A stretch of 64,000 nucleotides of DNA, from NCBI GenBank assembly GCA_910578495.1, contig CAJTRE010000010.1, forward strand, positions 12,981 through 76,980. The letters run 5' to 3'. The translations under genes were made by a program, and so were the position numbers. Under the pieces are notes generated by a model. That model saw only the letters and a program-made list of their open reading frames with translations, made no database searches and was not told the DNA's origin. The stretch is from an uncultured Dorea sp. (lineage in GTDB: Bacteria > Bacillota > Clostridia > Lachnospirales > Lachnospiraceae). Below, in pieces: positions 37,906 to 46,652 of this stretch (its first letter is position 1; every line of letters begins with the position of its first letter).

Positions 37906-38910
37906 ATGTATAGAAAAAAGATATGGATGGTGGTTGTACTGTTCATCTGTGTAATAGGAATGACAGCCTGCAAGAAAAATGTAGGAAGCCCCGAAGATAA
38001 TGCAGTGAAGGAAGAATCAGAGGAAGAGAAAGAAGAGGAAGAAAAAGAAACATTTCTCATAGGGTTTACTGCGATAGATATGCAAAATCCTTATTTTATC
38101 ACAGTTGAAAATGCGATTAGAGAAATAATAGAAGAAGAGGGCTGGACGATGATTACGAAAGATCCGGGGACTGATTCGAAGCTTCAGGAAAAGCAGATTC
38201 AGGAGATGATCGACGAGGGTGTGGACGCTGTGATCTTAAGTCCGGTGAACTGGGATGAAATCACACCGTCCCTGCAGGCGTTAAAGGATGCGGGAGTGAA
38301 GATTATCAATGTAGATACTCAGGTCAAAGAGATGGATTATGTAGATGCTTATATCGGTTCAGATAATAGAAAGGCAGGTTATATCTGCGGAGAAGATCTG
38401 ATTCAAAAGTGTCCGGATGGAGGTAAGATTGCCATCTTAGAATGTCCGACGCAGAATTCTATCAATGATCGTATTACAGGATTCGAGGAAGCTATTGCTG
38501 AAGCGGAAAATGGATTTGAGGTCGTAGACAGGGCAGATACAGGCGGTGAATTTGAACGGGCGCTTGAGGCTGCCAGAAAAATTCTAATGGAACATCCGGA
38601 TATTTGTGCAATCATGTGCGGGAATGACCAGCTTGCGGTGGGGGCAAAAACGGCCGCCAATGTACAGAAACTGGATCGTCTTATTATCTATGGCGTAGAT
38701 GGTTCGCCGGATATTAAGAAAGAACTGAAAAAATCAGAAAATCAGATTGCAGGTACAGCCGCACAGTCCCCGATCAATATCGGGAAAGAGACGGCGGCAA
38801 CAACGATCAACATGTTGAAAGGAGAAGAATACGAAAAGGAAACTTATGAAGAAGTTTTTATGATCAACAAAGAAAATGTTGAAATGTATGGAACGGATGG
38901 GTGGCAGTAA
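37906..38910 (+). CDS. Sugar-type ABC substrate-binding lipoprotein, orphan
   Basis: This 334-residue lipoprotein of the ribose/galactose-binding (periplasmic binding protein 1, Peripla_BP_4) class has its lipobox in IGMTAC, with Cys22. An acidic linker (about residues 33-47, nearly all Glu/Lys) leads to IGFTAIDMQNPYF and further family blocks (GVDAVILSPVNWDEI, IMCGNDQLAVGAK, IYGVDGSPD). No permease or ATPase gene is next to it, so it either serves a transporter encoded elsewhere or acts as a sensor partner. The following gene, 21 bases downstream, is an alpha-amylase-family protein, hinting at a role in glucan or sugar metabolism. Confidence 0.88.
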   Translation: MYRKKIWMVVVLFICVIGMTACKKNVGSPEDNAVKEESEEEKEEEEKETFLIGFTAIDMQNPYFITVENAIREIIEEEGWTMITKDPGTDSKLQEKQIQEMIDEGVDAVILSPVNWDEITPSLQALKDAGVKIINVDTQVKEMDYVDAYIGSDNRKAGYICGEDLIQKCPDGGKIAILECPTQNSINDRITGFEEAIAEAENGFEVVDRADTGGEFERALEAARKILMEHPDICAIMCGNDQLAVGAKTAANVQKLDRLIIYGVDGSPDIKKELKKSENQIAGTAAQSPINIGKETAATTINMLKGEEYEKETYEEVFMINKENVEMYGTDGWQ

Positions 38911-38931
38911 TACCGGAAAGGATAAGGCATC

Positions 38932-40623
38932 ATGAAGAAAATACAAGGACAGCCGCTGCCGTTAGGAGTGACGGTAAGTGAAGAGCGAATCAATTTCTCA
39001 ACGGCAGTTCCGAATGGGAAAGAGTGTCGGCTTCTTCTATATCCTGTGGGAGAGAAGACTCCCTGTAAGAGTTTCGATATGCAGGAATCTCTGGGAGAAG
39101 TGCGATATATCGCATTGGAAGATATTGACGCAGGACAATATGAATATAATTATGAGATTGACGGTGAAGTAACGCCGGACTACTATGGAAAAGCATTTGC
39201 CGGAAGAAGCGTGTGGGGAAAAGCGAGCGATATTTCGAAGCATGAGGTAAGGGGTGTGCTTTGCCGGGAGGATTATGACTGGGAAGGCGATAAACGACCG
39301 TCTCTTGCCAAGAACGAGGTGGTTGCATACAGTCTTCATGTGAGGGGCTTTACAAAAGATTCCTACTCGAAGGTATCTGCAAAAGGAACATTTGAAGGCA
39401 TTGTAGAGAAAATCCCTTATTTTAAAGACCTTGGCGTCAATCAGATTCATTGTATGCCGATTTATGAATTTGAAGAGTGCAGAACACCCCGGAATTACTG
39501 GGGCTATGGTGAAGCGTATTATTTTGCGCCTAAGAGTGCTTATGCGGCAGGAAAGAATGCGGTAAAAGCGTTGAAAGACCTTATGAAAGCATGTCACAAA
39601 GAGGGAATCGAGGTGGTGCTTGAGATGCCCTTTGAGCCGTCTGTACCGTCTCTTACAGTGGTAGAATGTCTGCGGTATTATATGATGGAATATCATGTAG
39701 ATGGGTTCATCTTAAATGATTCTGTAGAGTCAACGAGAGTGGCGTTTTCAGATCCGATTTTGAAAAATTCGAAGATTCTGACGCACAGAACAGAGTTTCA
39801 GAACGTTATGCGGCGTTTCTTGAAAGGCGATGAAGGAATGGTAGAGGGTGTGATCTACTGGCTCAGACATATTGGTAAGGACGAAAGGAGTTTCAATTAT
39901 ATTGCGTCCCACAGTGGATTTACATTAAATGATCTGGTTTCTTACGATGGAAAGCATAATGAATCCAATGGAGAAGATAACCGGGATGGGACCGATTATA
40001 ATTTTAGCTGGAACTGTGGAGCAGAAGGACCGAGCCGTAAGAAAAGCGTTTCTATGCTTAGAAAGCGGCAGATCAAGAATGCGCTGTTTTTGGTTTTTCT
40101 GGCTCAGGGAATGCCTTGCATTTTATCAGGAGATGAGTTTGGCAATTCGCAGAGTGGGAATAACAATGTCTATTGTCAGGATAATTCGGTTGGATGGGTG
40201 AACTGGCGGGGGCTGAAAAACAACAAAGAGCAGTATGAGTTCGTAAAAAACCTGATAGCGTTTCGTAAAAAATTTAAAGCGTTTCATCCAGAAAACGAGA
40301 TGACAGGAGTCGACAATGTATGCTGTGGTGTGCCGGACGTGTCTTATCATGGGGAGAGTGCGTGGAGAACGCCTTTGGAAGTATACAGCAGGCAGCTTGG
40401 AGTTTATTACAGCGGAGCGGCGTTAAAGGGTGAGGATTGCTATGTGATTTACAATATGCACTGGCTTTCTCATATATTTGCGCTTCCGTCGCTTCCCAAA
40501 GGGAAGAAATGGTATAAAATCGCGTCTACGGACGATGGGATTTTGGAGCAGCCGGAGCTTTCAAAAGAACAGAAAGCGCTGGAGGCAGATGCAAGAACAA
40601 TTATTGTATTAGTGGGACGATAA
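38932..40623 (+). CDS. GlgX/isoamylase-like GH13 protein lacking catalytic carboxylates (probable pseudoenzyme)
   Basis: This 563-residue protein has an N-terminal early-set (CBM48-like) domain, then a GH13 barrel. It keeps clear GlgX landmarks such as ASHSGFTLNDLVSY and NGEDNRDGTDYNFSWN. The catalytic signatures are lost. Region I, normally DVVYNH, reads EMPFEP (231-236). The nucleophile region, normally DGFRFD, reads DGFILN with Asn262 in place of Asp. The AEPWD acid region is absent. SHDGF has become SHSGF, with Ser328 in place of the transition-state Asp. GlgX is usually near 650-720 residues. It probably does not hydrolyse glucan and may bind it. Its neighbour is an orphan sugar-binding lipoprotein. 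Confidence 0.85.
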   Translation: MKKIQGQPLPLGVTVSEERINFSTAVPNGKECRLLLYPVGEKTPCKSFDMQESLGEVRYIALEDIDAGQYEYNYEIDGEVTPDYYGKAFAGRSVWGKASDISKHEVRGVLCREDYDWEGDKRPSLAKNEVVAYSLHVRGFTKDSYSKVSAKGTFEGIVEKIPYFKDLGVNQIHCMPIYEFEECRTPRNYWGYGEAYYFAPKSAYAAGKNAVKALKDLMKACHKEGIEVVLEMPFEPSVPSLTVVECLRYYMMEYHVDGFILNDSVESTRVAFSDPILKNSKILTHRTEFQNVMRRFLKGDEGMVEGVIYWLRHIGKDERSFNYIASHSGFTLNDLVSYDGKHNESNGEDNRDGTDYNFSWNCGAEGPSRKKSVSMLRKRQIKNALFLVFLAQGMPCILSGDEFGNSQSGNNNVYCQDNSVGWVNWRGLKNNKEQYEFVKNLIAFRKKFKAFHPENEMTGVDNVCCGVPDVSYHGESAWRTPLEVYSRQLGVYYSGAALKGEDCYVIYNMHWLSHIFALPSLPKGKKWYKIASTDDGILEQPELSKEQKALEADARTIIVLVGR

Positions 40624-40672
40624 CAGGCAGCAGATGAGTGCAGGTAAATTCGGACGGAAATGGAGTAAGAAA

Positions 40673-41254
40673 ATGAAAGTGTTAGAACATTTGCGGACAA
40701 TTAATCACCATAAGATGTTGGTAATGAAGATGTGCTTTAAAGTGGGATTGTATAAGCAGGGACTGCTTCATGATTTGTCCAAATATTCTCCTACGGAATT
40801 TTTGGTTGGGTGTAAATATTATCAGGGAACGAGAAGTCCTAATAATGCCGAGCGTGAAGCTACCGGATATTCCAGGGCGTGGCTTCACCACAAAGGACGG
40901 AACAAGCACCATTATGAATATTGGATTGATTACAGCATTAATCCCGGGGAGGGGATTATAGGCCAGAAAATGCCGGTGAAATATGTGCTTGAGATGTTTG
41001 TGGACAGAATTGCGGCTTCTAAGACGTATAAGGGGAAAGAGTATACAGATGCGTACCCTCTGGAATACTATGAAGAAGGTACGGCAAAACTTGGGAAGAT
41101 GGTACACCCGGAGACGATGGAGCTTTTGCACTACCTGTTAAAAATGCTGGCAGAAGAAGGGGAAGAAGAGACTTTCCGGTGTATACGGCAGAGAAAAAAG
41201 GAACTAAAAAAATCTTATAGAAAAACTTGTAAAAAACTTGATAAAATATGTTGA
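40673..41254 (+). CDS. DUF5662 family protein
   Basis: This soluble protein of 193 residues has unknown function and matches DUF5662. Conserved histidine/aspartate positions are NHHK (11-14), LLHDLSKYSPTEF (31-43) and WLHHKGRNKHHYEYW, which suggest a metal site of the HD-domain kind. The catalysed reaction, if any, is unknown. The ATG at 40673 follows GGAG by 7 bases. The frame is open from 40634 but lacks a ribosome site there. It ends just before the promoter of tRNA-Leu. Confidence 0.82.
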   Translation: MKVLEHLRTINHHKMLVMKMCFKVGLYKQGLLHDLSKYSPTEFLVGCKYYQGTRSPNNAEREATGYSRAWLHHKGRNKHHYEYWIDYSINPGEGIIGQKMPVKYVLEMFVDRIAASKTYKGKEYTDAYPLEYYEEGTAKLGKMVHPETMELLHYLLKMLAEEGEEETFRCIRQRKKELKKSYRKTCKKLDKIC

Positions 41255-41279
41255 CATTTTCTTACATATATAGTATTAT
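41251..41279 (+). promoter_or_regulatory. tRNA-Leu promoter
   Basis: Consensus TTGACA (41251-41256) with a 17-base spacer to TATTAT (41274-41279), 30 bases before the tRNA. A shifted TATAAT at 41277 is a less well spaced alternative. Confidence 0.75.
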
Positions 41280-41309
41280 AATTTTCGGACGGTTTGAGAA
41301 CCGTCACTT

Positions 41310-41394
41310 GCGGAAGTGTCGGAACTGGCAGACGAGCAAGACTAAGGATCTTGTGAGCAATGCGCTCGTGTGGGTTCAAGTCCCATCTTCCGCA
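41310..41394 (+). tRNA. tRNA-Leu (AAG)
   Basis: This 85-base class II tRNA has acceptor GCGGAAG/CTTCCGC, anticodon stem CAAGA/TCTTG around CTAAGGA (anticodon AAG, A34 probably inosine), a long variable arm (GTGAGCAATGCGCTCGT region), and T-arm GGGTTCAAGTCCC. CCA is not encoded. Confidence 0.95.
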
Positions 41395-41413
41395 GTTAGA
41401 AAGTAAAGAAAAG

Positions 41414-41448
41414 GCCTGGAGGGTATTAAACTATCCGACAGGTTTTTT
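41414..41448 (+). terminator. Terminator after tRNA-Leu
   Basis: An imperfect hairpin (CCTG..GGTA with TA-TCC..CAGG) is followed by TTTTTT, 20 bases after the tRNA. Confidence 0.6.
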
Positions 41449-41630
41449 GTGTGTTCTGATAGTTTGTGAGGGCTCTCAGTGACATATATTTTTATTCCTT
41501 GCCGGTGTCGGGGGCGTTTGAGGCTACGGTATATTTGCTCGATCTTTGGTCGATTCATGTGTCGAAGTTTCCGTAAATCTCATTAAGTAAAGGTATAGCA
41601 GAAAAGCGTAGGCTGTCATTGATGGGATGA

Positions 41631-41659
41631 TTGCAACAGGAATGGAAATATGATAGTAT
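41631..41659 (+). promoter_or_regulatory. Putative promoter of the Rpn-type gene
   Basis: TTGCAA (41631-41636), 17 bases, TAGTAT (41654-41659). A plausible but not strong match 27 bases before the start codon. Confidence 0.4.
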
Positions 41660-41685
41660 AAAGAAAAGAAAGCAGGTGTATGGTT

Positions 41686-42528
41686 ATGGAGAAAGAGAAT
41701 CGGGAGCATAAAGACAGCGTTTTTGTTGACTTATTCTATGAGGATGAGACGGCAAAAACAAACCTGTTGAGTTTATATAATGCACTGCATGATACAGAAT
41801 ATCAGGACGAAAATATTGTCCACAAGATAAAGGTTTCGGATGTCCTGTATAAGAATTTTAAGAATGATATTTCTTTTGAGGTAGATGGGAAGGTGCTTGT
41901 TTTTGGAGAGCATCAAAGTACAGTAAATCCCAATATGCCGCTTCGCTGTCTGCTATATGTCGGAAGGGCATATGAACAGCTGGTAGATAAAAAGGCGAGG
42001 TACAGGACCACATTGGTAAAGATACCTACGCCGGAATTTTATACGTTCTATAACGGAAAGGAAGATTTTCCGCTGGAGCAGGAATTATCCCTGTCTGATG
42101 CATTTGAGAATCCGACGGGTGAAAATTCAGTGGAGCTAAAGGTAAAGGTTGTTAATATCAATTCAAATAAGGCGCATGAACTTTTGGGGAAGTGTGGCAT
42201 ATTAAGAGAATACAGTCAGTTTATAGATACGGTAAGGAAGTATTCAAGAGAAGAGGATTCTATTAAAAAGGCAATTAATGATTGCATTAAACAAGGAATT
42301 TTAGCGGATTATTTGAAGCGCAAGGGCAGTGAGGTGACGAATATGTTGATAGCAGAGTATAGTTATGAGGAAGATATGCAAGTGAAACAACAGGAGGCGC
42401 TTGTTTTATCAGCGAAAATTTTGCAGACAGTGAGACGGCAGACTGGTATTACAGACGAGCAAATAGCACAAGAGGTCGGTTGTACAGTAGGGGAAGTTCG
42501 GAATGTAAGGCAGATATTCGGTATATAG
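41686..42528 (+). CDS. Rpn family PD-(D/E)XK nuclease/putative transposase
   Basis: This 280-residue protein is of the recombination-promoting nuclease (Rpn, YhgA-like) family, whose members nick or cut DNA and are often annotated as transposases. The nuclease core is seen as Asp61 (NDISFEV) and Glu75-x-Gln77 (FGEHQST), with the preceding DSVFVDLFYED block at the N terminus. The last 35 residues form a helix-turn-helix-like unit (TDEQIAQEVGCTVGEVRNV). The ATG at 41686 is better spaced from AGGT than the ATG at 41680. It stands alone next to tRNA-Leu. No inverted repeats bounding it were found. Confidence 0.88.
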   Translation: MEKENREHKDSVFVDLFYEDETAKTNLLSLYNALHDTEYQDENIVHKIKVSDVLYKNFKNDISFEVDGKVLVFGEHQSTVNPNMPLRCLLYVGRAYEQLVDKKARYRTTLVKIPTPEFYTFYNGKEDFPLEQELSLSDAFENPTGENSVELKVKVVNINSNKAHELLGKCGILREYSQFIDTVRKYSREEDSIKKAINDCIKQGILADYLKRKGSEVTNMLIAEYSYEEDMQVKQQEALVLSAKILQTVRRQTGITDEQIAQEVGCTVGEVRNVRQIFGI

Positions 42529-42547
42529 TTTATTATGAAAGGGTATT

Positions 42548-42586
42548 GGCGGAACTGATAGTTCAGTTCCGCCGTTTCTGATTTTT
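42548..42586 (+). terminator. Terminator after the Rpn-type gene
   Basis: Perfect 10-base arms (42548-42557 and 42564-42573) with a 6-base loop, followed by a T-rich stretch. Confidence 0.85.
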
Positions 42587-42589
42587 GTA

Positions 42590-42891
42590 AGCCAGATAAA
42601 AGCGAGGTCTTTTTCACATAATTCTACAAAATTGGCGGGGTGTTGTTAGCCATCTTTTTTCTTTATCATAGAAGTGATTTTATCGAAAGAAATAATTATA
42701 GTGGTTTACTTTAAAAATTGTATAATTATATGAAAATTAGAGTATATGTATAAAAAATAAGAAATTTATTACATATTTTTAGTTATTATATATAAAAAAT
42801 TAAAATCTATTTTTGATATTCTGCGAATTGAATAGCGCAATGAATAAATATAAAATATGAATAGGTTTGGAAGTGCTTCTGTTAAATAGAT
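42590..42891. other. AT-rich intergenic stretch with no feature seen
   Basis: About 300 bases of strongly AT-rich sequence lie between the Rpn terminator and repeat copy B. I see no ORF with a ribosome site, no RNA gene and no clear promoter. The last 6 bases (ATAGAT, 42886-42891) are the left target duplication of copy B. Confidence 0.5.
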
Positions 42892-43056
42892 TGTAACAGT
42901 TCAGCCTGCGCCATTCGCAAAACCGCACTAGCGTGCTATTCGTTGCTGCGCAACTATTTTTGCTCATAATTTGGCGCTTTGCTCATAGTCGATAAAAAAC
43001 ACTCATTCATGCAAGTATGATTCGCTTATTTTACCGACTATGGTTGAACTGTTACA
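42892..43056 (+). repeat. 165-bp structured repeat element, copy B, with 6-bp target duplication
   Basis: It has the same 165-bp length and 12-bp terminal inverted repeats as copy A (10488-10652), in opposite orientation in the window. By eye, about 15 of 165 positions differ. It is flanked by direct repeats ATAGAT (42886-42891 and 43057-43062), the footprint of insertion. Several differences keep the internal CATAGTC...GACTATG hairpin paired. No ORF lies inside it. A transposase must act in trans if it is mobile. Confidence 0.88.
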
Positions 43057-43058
43057 AT
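43030..43058 (+). promoter_or_regulatory. Possible promoter formed at the end of repeat copy B
   Basis: TTTACC (43030-43035) inside the element, a 17-base spacer, and TACAAT (43053-43058), whose last two bases come from the target duplication. It would start RNA about 30 bases before nhaC. The -35 match is weak. Confidence 0.35.
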
Positions 43059-43095
43059 AGATTGAAATCAAAAAATGATAAGGAGAGATTCATGA

Positions 43096-44571
43096 ATGAT
43101 GGAAGATAAAGGAAAAATCACAGAAAAGAGAGTACCAACATTTTTAGAAGCAATATTGCCGATTATTGTCATGCTCGTTGTTCTTACAATAGGAAAAGGC
43201 CTGATGGGACTGGTTACAGAGCCGTTATTATTGTTGGTTACGGTGTTTGCAGGCATTCTGGCATGGAGAATGGGGTATAGTTGGGATGAAATGATGCAGG
43301 AAATCTGTCAGAAAGTTGCGCGTGGTATGCCGGCGATATTGGTTTTGATTTCTGTAGGAGCTGTTGTCGGTACATGGGTACTTTCAGGTACGATTCCCAT
43401 GATGATATATTATGGCATCCAGATTGTGGACCCTAAGTGGATGCTAGTGACGTCATTTATTATCAGTGCGCTTGTGTCTATCTGTTGCGGGACTTCATGG
43501 GGAACAGTGGCGACTATGGGAGTGGCGCTGATGGGAATCTCCAGTACTTTAGGGATTTCGCTGCCGGCAACAGCAGGCGCGGTAGTGGCCGGTTCTTTTT
43601 TTGGAGACAAGCTGTCGCCGCTTAGTGATACAACAAATCTTTCCCCAATAGCAGCAGGGAGTCAGCTTTATGAGCATATCGGACATATGTTGTGGACAAC
43701 GATTCCGGCAAGTATTATATCCCTTGTTGTATATGCAATAGCAGGAAGTGGAGTTGCGGCAGGTGTAGATGTAGAGTCTGAGACAGTTACGCAGATGTTG
43801 ACACAGTTAGACCAGATGTTTCACTGGAATATTCTGCTGATTTTACCGATTGTGGTAGTATTAGTTGGCTCCATTATGCGGAAACCAACGATTCCAGTTA
43901 TGTTACTGTCCAGTGGAGTAGCAGGGATTGAAGCGATTATTTTTCAAGGTTCATCTTTTGCAAATGTTATTGCAAGCTGTGCCAACGGATTTACGGTATC
44001 TATGGTGAACCGCGAGGGATGGAATCCCGAAACAGCATCAGAGGAAGTGCTGAAACTTCTTGAAAGAGGGGGACTTTCCAGTATGATGAGTACATGTCTT
44101 TTGGTATTTTGCGCGTTTTGTTTTGCTGGTATCATGAGTAAGTCAGGTTCGTTGGATGTAATTCTGAATAAGATTCTGTCAGTGGCAAAGAGTACAGGTA
44201 CTTTGATTACTGCAACTGTGGCATCCTGTATTATTATGGCATTATCAACAGGAAATTCGTATTTATCTATCCTGATTCCGGGAGAGATGTTCCGGAAGGC
44301 CTATATTAAAAGAGGTTTACACCCAAAGAACCTTTCGCGTACATTGGAAGATGCCGGGACAGTATTTGTTCCACTGGTTCCATGGTCCGCTGCCGGTGCA
44401 TATATGACTTCTTGTCTTGGAGTGGAAGTTCTGGATTATCTACCATGGGCGGTACTTTGTTATGTAGGATTTATCATTGCAATCATTTACGGATTTACCG
44501 GTATTGGAATCAAAAAACTTACGGAGGAGGAGAAAGAAAAATATGAGGCTGAGATGGGGCAGGAGGTATGA
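43096..44571 (+). CDS. nhaC: NhaC family Na+/H+ antiporter-type transporter
   Basis: This 491-residue membrane protein has about eleven helices. The NhaC signature GSFFGDKLSPLSDTTNLSP is at about residues 170-190. NhaC members exchange Na+ or organic acids for H+. The tight operon with an isoaspartyl dipeptidase suggests that the real substrate may be a beta-aspartyl peptide or an amino/organic acid. AAGGAGAG precedes the ATG at 43096. Its stop lies 5 bases before the likely iadA start. The regulator and a TauE-type exporter follow in the same cassette. Confidence 0.9.
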   Translation: MMEDKGKITEKRVPTFLEAILPIIVMLVVLTIGKGLMGLVTEPLLLLVTVFAGILAWRMGYSWDEMMQEICQKVARGMPAILVLISVGAVVGTWVLSGTIPMMIYYGIQIVDPKWMLVTSFIISALVSICCGTSWGTVATMGVALMGISSTLGISLPATAGAVVAGSFFGDKLSPLSDTTNLSPIAAGSQLYEHIGHMLWTTIPASIISLVVYAIAGSGVAAGVDVESETVTQMLTQLDQMFHWNILLILPIVVVLVGSIMRKPTIPVMLLSSGVAGIEAIIFQGSSFANVIASCANGFTVSMVNREGWNPETASEEVLKLLERGGLSSMMSTCLLVFCAFCFAGIMSKSGSLDVILNKILSVAKSTGTLITATVASCIIMALSTGNSYLSILIPGEMFRKAYIKRGLHPKNLSRTLEDAGTVFVPLVPWSAAGAYMTSCLGVEVLDYLPWAVLCYVGFIIAIIYGFTGIGIKKLTEEEKEKYEAEMGQEV

Positions 44572-44576
44572 AATCT

Positions 44577-45734
44577 ATGATTAAACTACTTAAAAATGCA
44601 AACGTATATGCACCAGAGCCATTAGGCAACAAGGATATTTTGATTGTCGGTGAAAAAATATGCCGGATACAGGAGGATTTGAGGATTTACGAGAATCTGC
44701 CGGATGTAGAAGTGTACGATTTGGAAGGACGATATATTGTTCCTGGATACATTGACCTGCATGTCCATATAACCGGAGGAGGCGGGGAAAAAGGCCCGGC
44801 TTCCAGAGTGCCGGAATCACAGTTATCAGCATTTCTTATGAACGGAGTTACGACAGTAGTCGGTCTTCTTGGTACGGATGGGATTACGAGAAGTGTGGAA
44901 AATCTTGTGGCAAAGGCAAGGGCTTTGACAGAAGAAGGGATTACAGCTTATGCATTGACAAGTTTTTATGGATTTCCGCCTGCGACGATTACAGAAAGTG
45001 TAGAAAAGGACATCATGATGATTCCGCCGATTATCGGAGTCAAGACGGCGGCATCTGACCATAGAAGTTCTAATATTACAGGAGAGGAGCTGATACGTCT
45101 TGCGACATCTGCAAGAAGAGCCGGACTTTTAAGCGGTACTCCGGGTATGGTAACTATTCATATGGGAGATGGAAAGAAAGGCCTGGAACCAATTTTCTAT
45201 GTATTAGATCATTCGGATCTTCCGCCGGATAAATTGCTGCCCACGCATATGCACAGGAATCAAGGATTGACAGATCAGGGTGTGGAGCTTGTGCGAAGAG
45301 GCGGATATATAGATTTTACGGCGGGATGCGATGAGGATGAGCTTTTGAAAAATGCAGACATTGTTCTATATACTCTTGATCAGCCCGGGGTAAAACTGGA
45401 GCACATTACCTTATCCAGTGATGCTTACGGAAGTCAGCCGCGTTTTGACAAAAACGGAAAATGTATCGGACTTACATATGCTTCCTCGGAATCCTTACAT
45501 AAAACCATTCAGATACTGGTGAAAAAAGGAATGCCTTTGGAGCAGGCAATCAGGCTTCTCACAACAACGCCGGCGTCCCTTCTGGGAAAAACAGGAGTCA
45601 AAGGCTGTATTGGGGTTAATGCGGATGCCGATTTACTTGTATTGGATGCCGGCTTGGAGATAGATGGTTTATTTGCGAAGGGACAGACAGCATTATGGAA
45701 AAAAGAATTAAAGATGAAAGGAACCTTTGAATAA
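44577..45734 (+). CDS. iadA: Isoaspartyl dipeptidase (beta-aspartyl-peptidase)
   Basis: This amidohydrolase of 385 residues (E. coli IadA is 390) cleaves beta-aspartyl dipeptides formed from damaged proteins. The dinuclear metal site is marked by His62-x-His64 in GYIDLHVHITGGGGEKGP. The bridging lysine is probably in IIGVKTAASDH, with further ligands in VTIHMGDGK and LPTHMHRN and the catalytic Asp in LSSDAYGSQP. The ATG at 44577 is 10 bases from AGGAGG. An ATG at 44568 overlaps the nhaC stop but is only 1 base from it. Free aspartate released here could enter fermentation. Confidence 0.93.
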   Translation: MIKLLKNANVYAPEPLGNKDILIVGEKICRIQEDLRIYENLPDVEVYDLEGRYIVPGYIDLHVHITGGGGEKGPASRVPESQLSAFLMNGVTTVVGLLGTDGITRSVENLVAKARALTEEGITAYALTSFYGFPPATITESVEKDIMMIPPIIGVKTAASDHRSSNITGEELIRLATSARRAGLLSGTPGMVTIHMGDGKKGLEPIFYVLDHSDLPPDKLLPTHMHRNQGLTDQGVELVRRGGYIDFTAGCDEDELLKNADIVLYTLDQPGVKLEHITLSSDAYGSQPRFDKNGKCIGLTYASSESLHKTIQILVKKGMPLEQAIRLLTTTPASLLGKTGVKGCIGVNADADLLVLDAGLEIDGLFAKGQTALWKKELKMKGTFE

Positions 45735-45763
45735 ACAGCACAACGTAGAATGGAGAAATGGTC

Positions 45764-46633
45764 ATGGATGTTTTGGAGCAAATCAAAAATCAATACGATA
45801 CGTTAAGTAAGACACAGAAAAAGATTGCAGATTATATTCAACAGCATACGAATACTTGTTGTTTTGCAAGTTTGAAGGAGATTGCCGCCGCTACAGGGAC
45901 AACAGAGGCCACTGTGATTAAATTTTCCAAAATGATTGGCTATGCAAGTTTTCAGGACATGAGAAACCAGTTGAAAGAAAGAACTCCGGATTGGACAACA
46001 CCAATTACGACAGAAGCGTTTTCGGATCTTCCATTTCAAGAGCTTTTTAGACGGAATAAGACGCAGCAGGAGGAAAATTTTGCGGCGCTATGGAAAACCG
46101 GAAATGAAAAGTCTGTTAAGGATGCGGTAGAACTACTGCAGAATGCTAAAAAAATTTACTGTGTAGCCTGCGATTTTTCCAGTGCGTTATCCCAGTATTT
46201 TTATGCACGCTTTACACGTCTGGGACTTAATATTGAGGATGTTGGAAGTAAATCCACAACGGAAATCCTGCATTCGTTAGCTTTTGCAGATGAAAAAGAC
46301 ATCATCGTTGTATTTTCCTTTGCAGAATATAGTAAGATGACGCTGGCGATAGAAGAATATATGAGTGTAAATAGAATAAAGATATTATGTTTTTCAGACA
46401 ATGAGTCAAGTCCGGCGTCCCTTATGGCAGATGTATCTGTCGTATGCAGTACCAGGCATTTTATCCTCTTAAATTCTATGATGTCTGTGATTATATTGAT
46501 TGATTTGCTTGCCGTAGCATTTTTTAATGAGAATAAGGCTGTGTTCATAAATCATAAAAGAAAACTGGATAAAATGCAGAGGTATCTTTTTGAAAAAAAA
46601 GTAATGCCTCTTGACCGCATGGATCCTCTTTGA
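45764..46633 (+). CDS. RpiR/MurR family transcriptional regulator
   Basis: This 289-residue DNA-binding regulator has an N-terminal HTH_6 domain of about 75 residues (LSKTQKKIADYIQ ... GTTEATVIKFSKMIGYASFQDM) and a C-terminal SIS domain at about 120-250 that would bind a phosphosugar or related ligand (KKIYCVACDFSSALSQYF, IVVFSFAEYSKMT). The ATG at 45764 is 8 bases from GGAG. An in-frame ATG at 45758 is too close. It lies inside the nhaC-iadA-tauE cassette and probably controls it. The ligand is unknown, as no sugar gene is near. Confidence 0.9.
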   Translation: MDVLEQIKNQYDTLSKTQKKIADYIQQHTNTCCFASLKEIAAATGTTEATVIKFSKMIGYASFQDMRNQLKERTPDWTTPITTEAFSDLPFQELFRRNKTQQEENFAALWKTGNEKSVKDAVELLQNAKKIYCVACDFSSALSQYFYARFTRLGLNIEDVGSKSTTEILHSLAFADEKDIIVVFSFAEYSKMTLAIEEYMSVNRIKILCFSDNESSPASLMADVSVVCSTRHFILLNSMMSVIILIDLLAVAFFNENKAVFINHKRKLDKMQRYLFEKKVMPLDRMDPL

Positions 46634-46652
46634 AAAGGGAGGGAGAGAAGAT

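Noticed and set aside
39037..39696. Long open frame on the minus strand inside the GlgX-like gene
   Set aside because: It has no ribosome site or recognisable protein pattern and lies opposite a clearly coding frame. It is one of many such shadows, like the one at 2305-2883.
41310..42528. tRNA-Leu as an attachment site for an island carrying the Rpn-type gene
   Set aside because: No repeat of the tRNA 3' end was seen downstream and no integrase is present.
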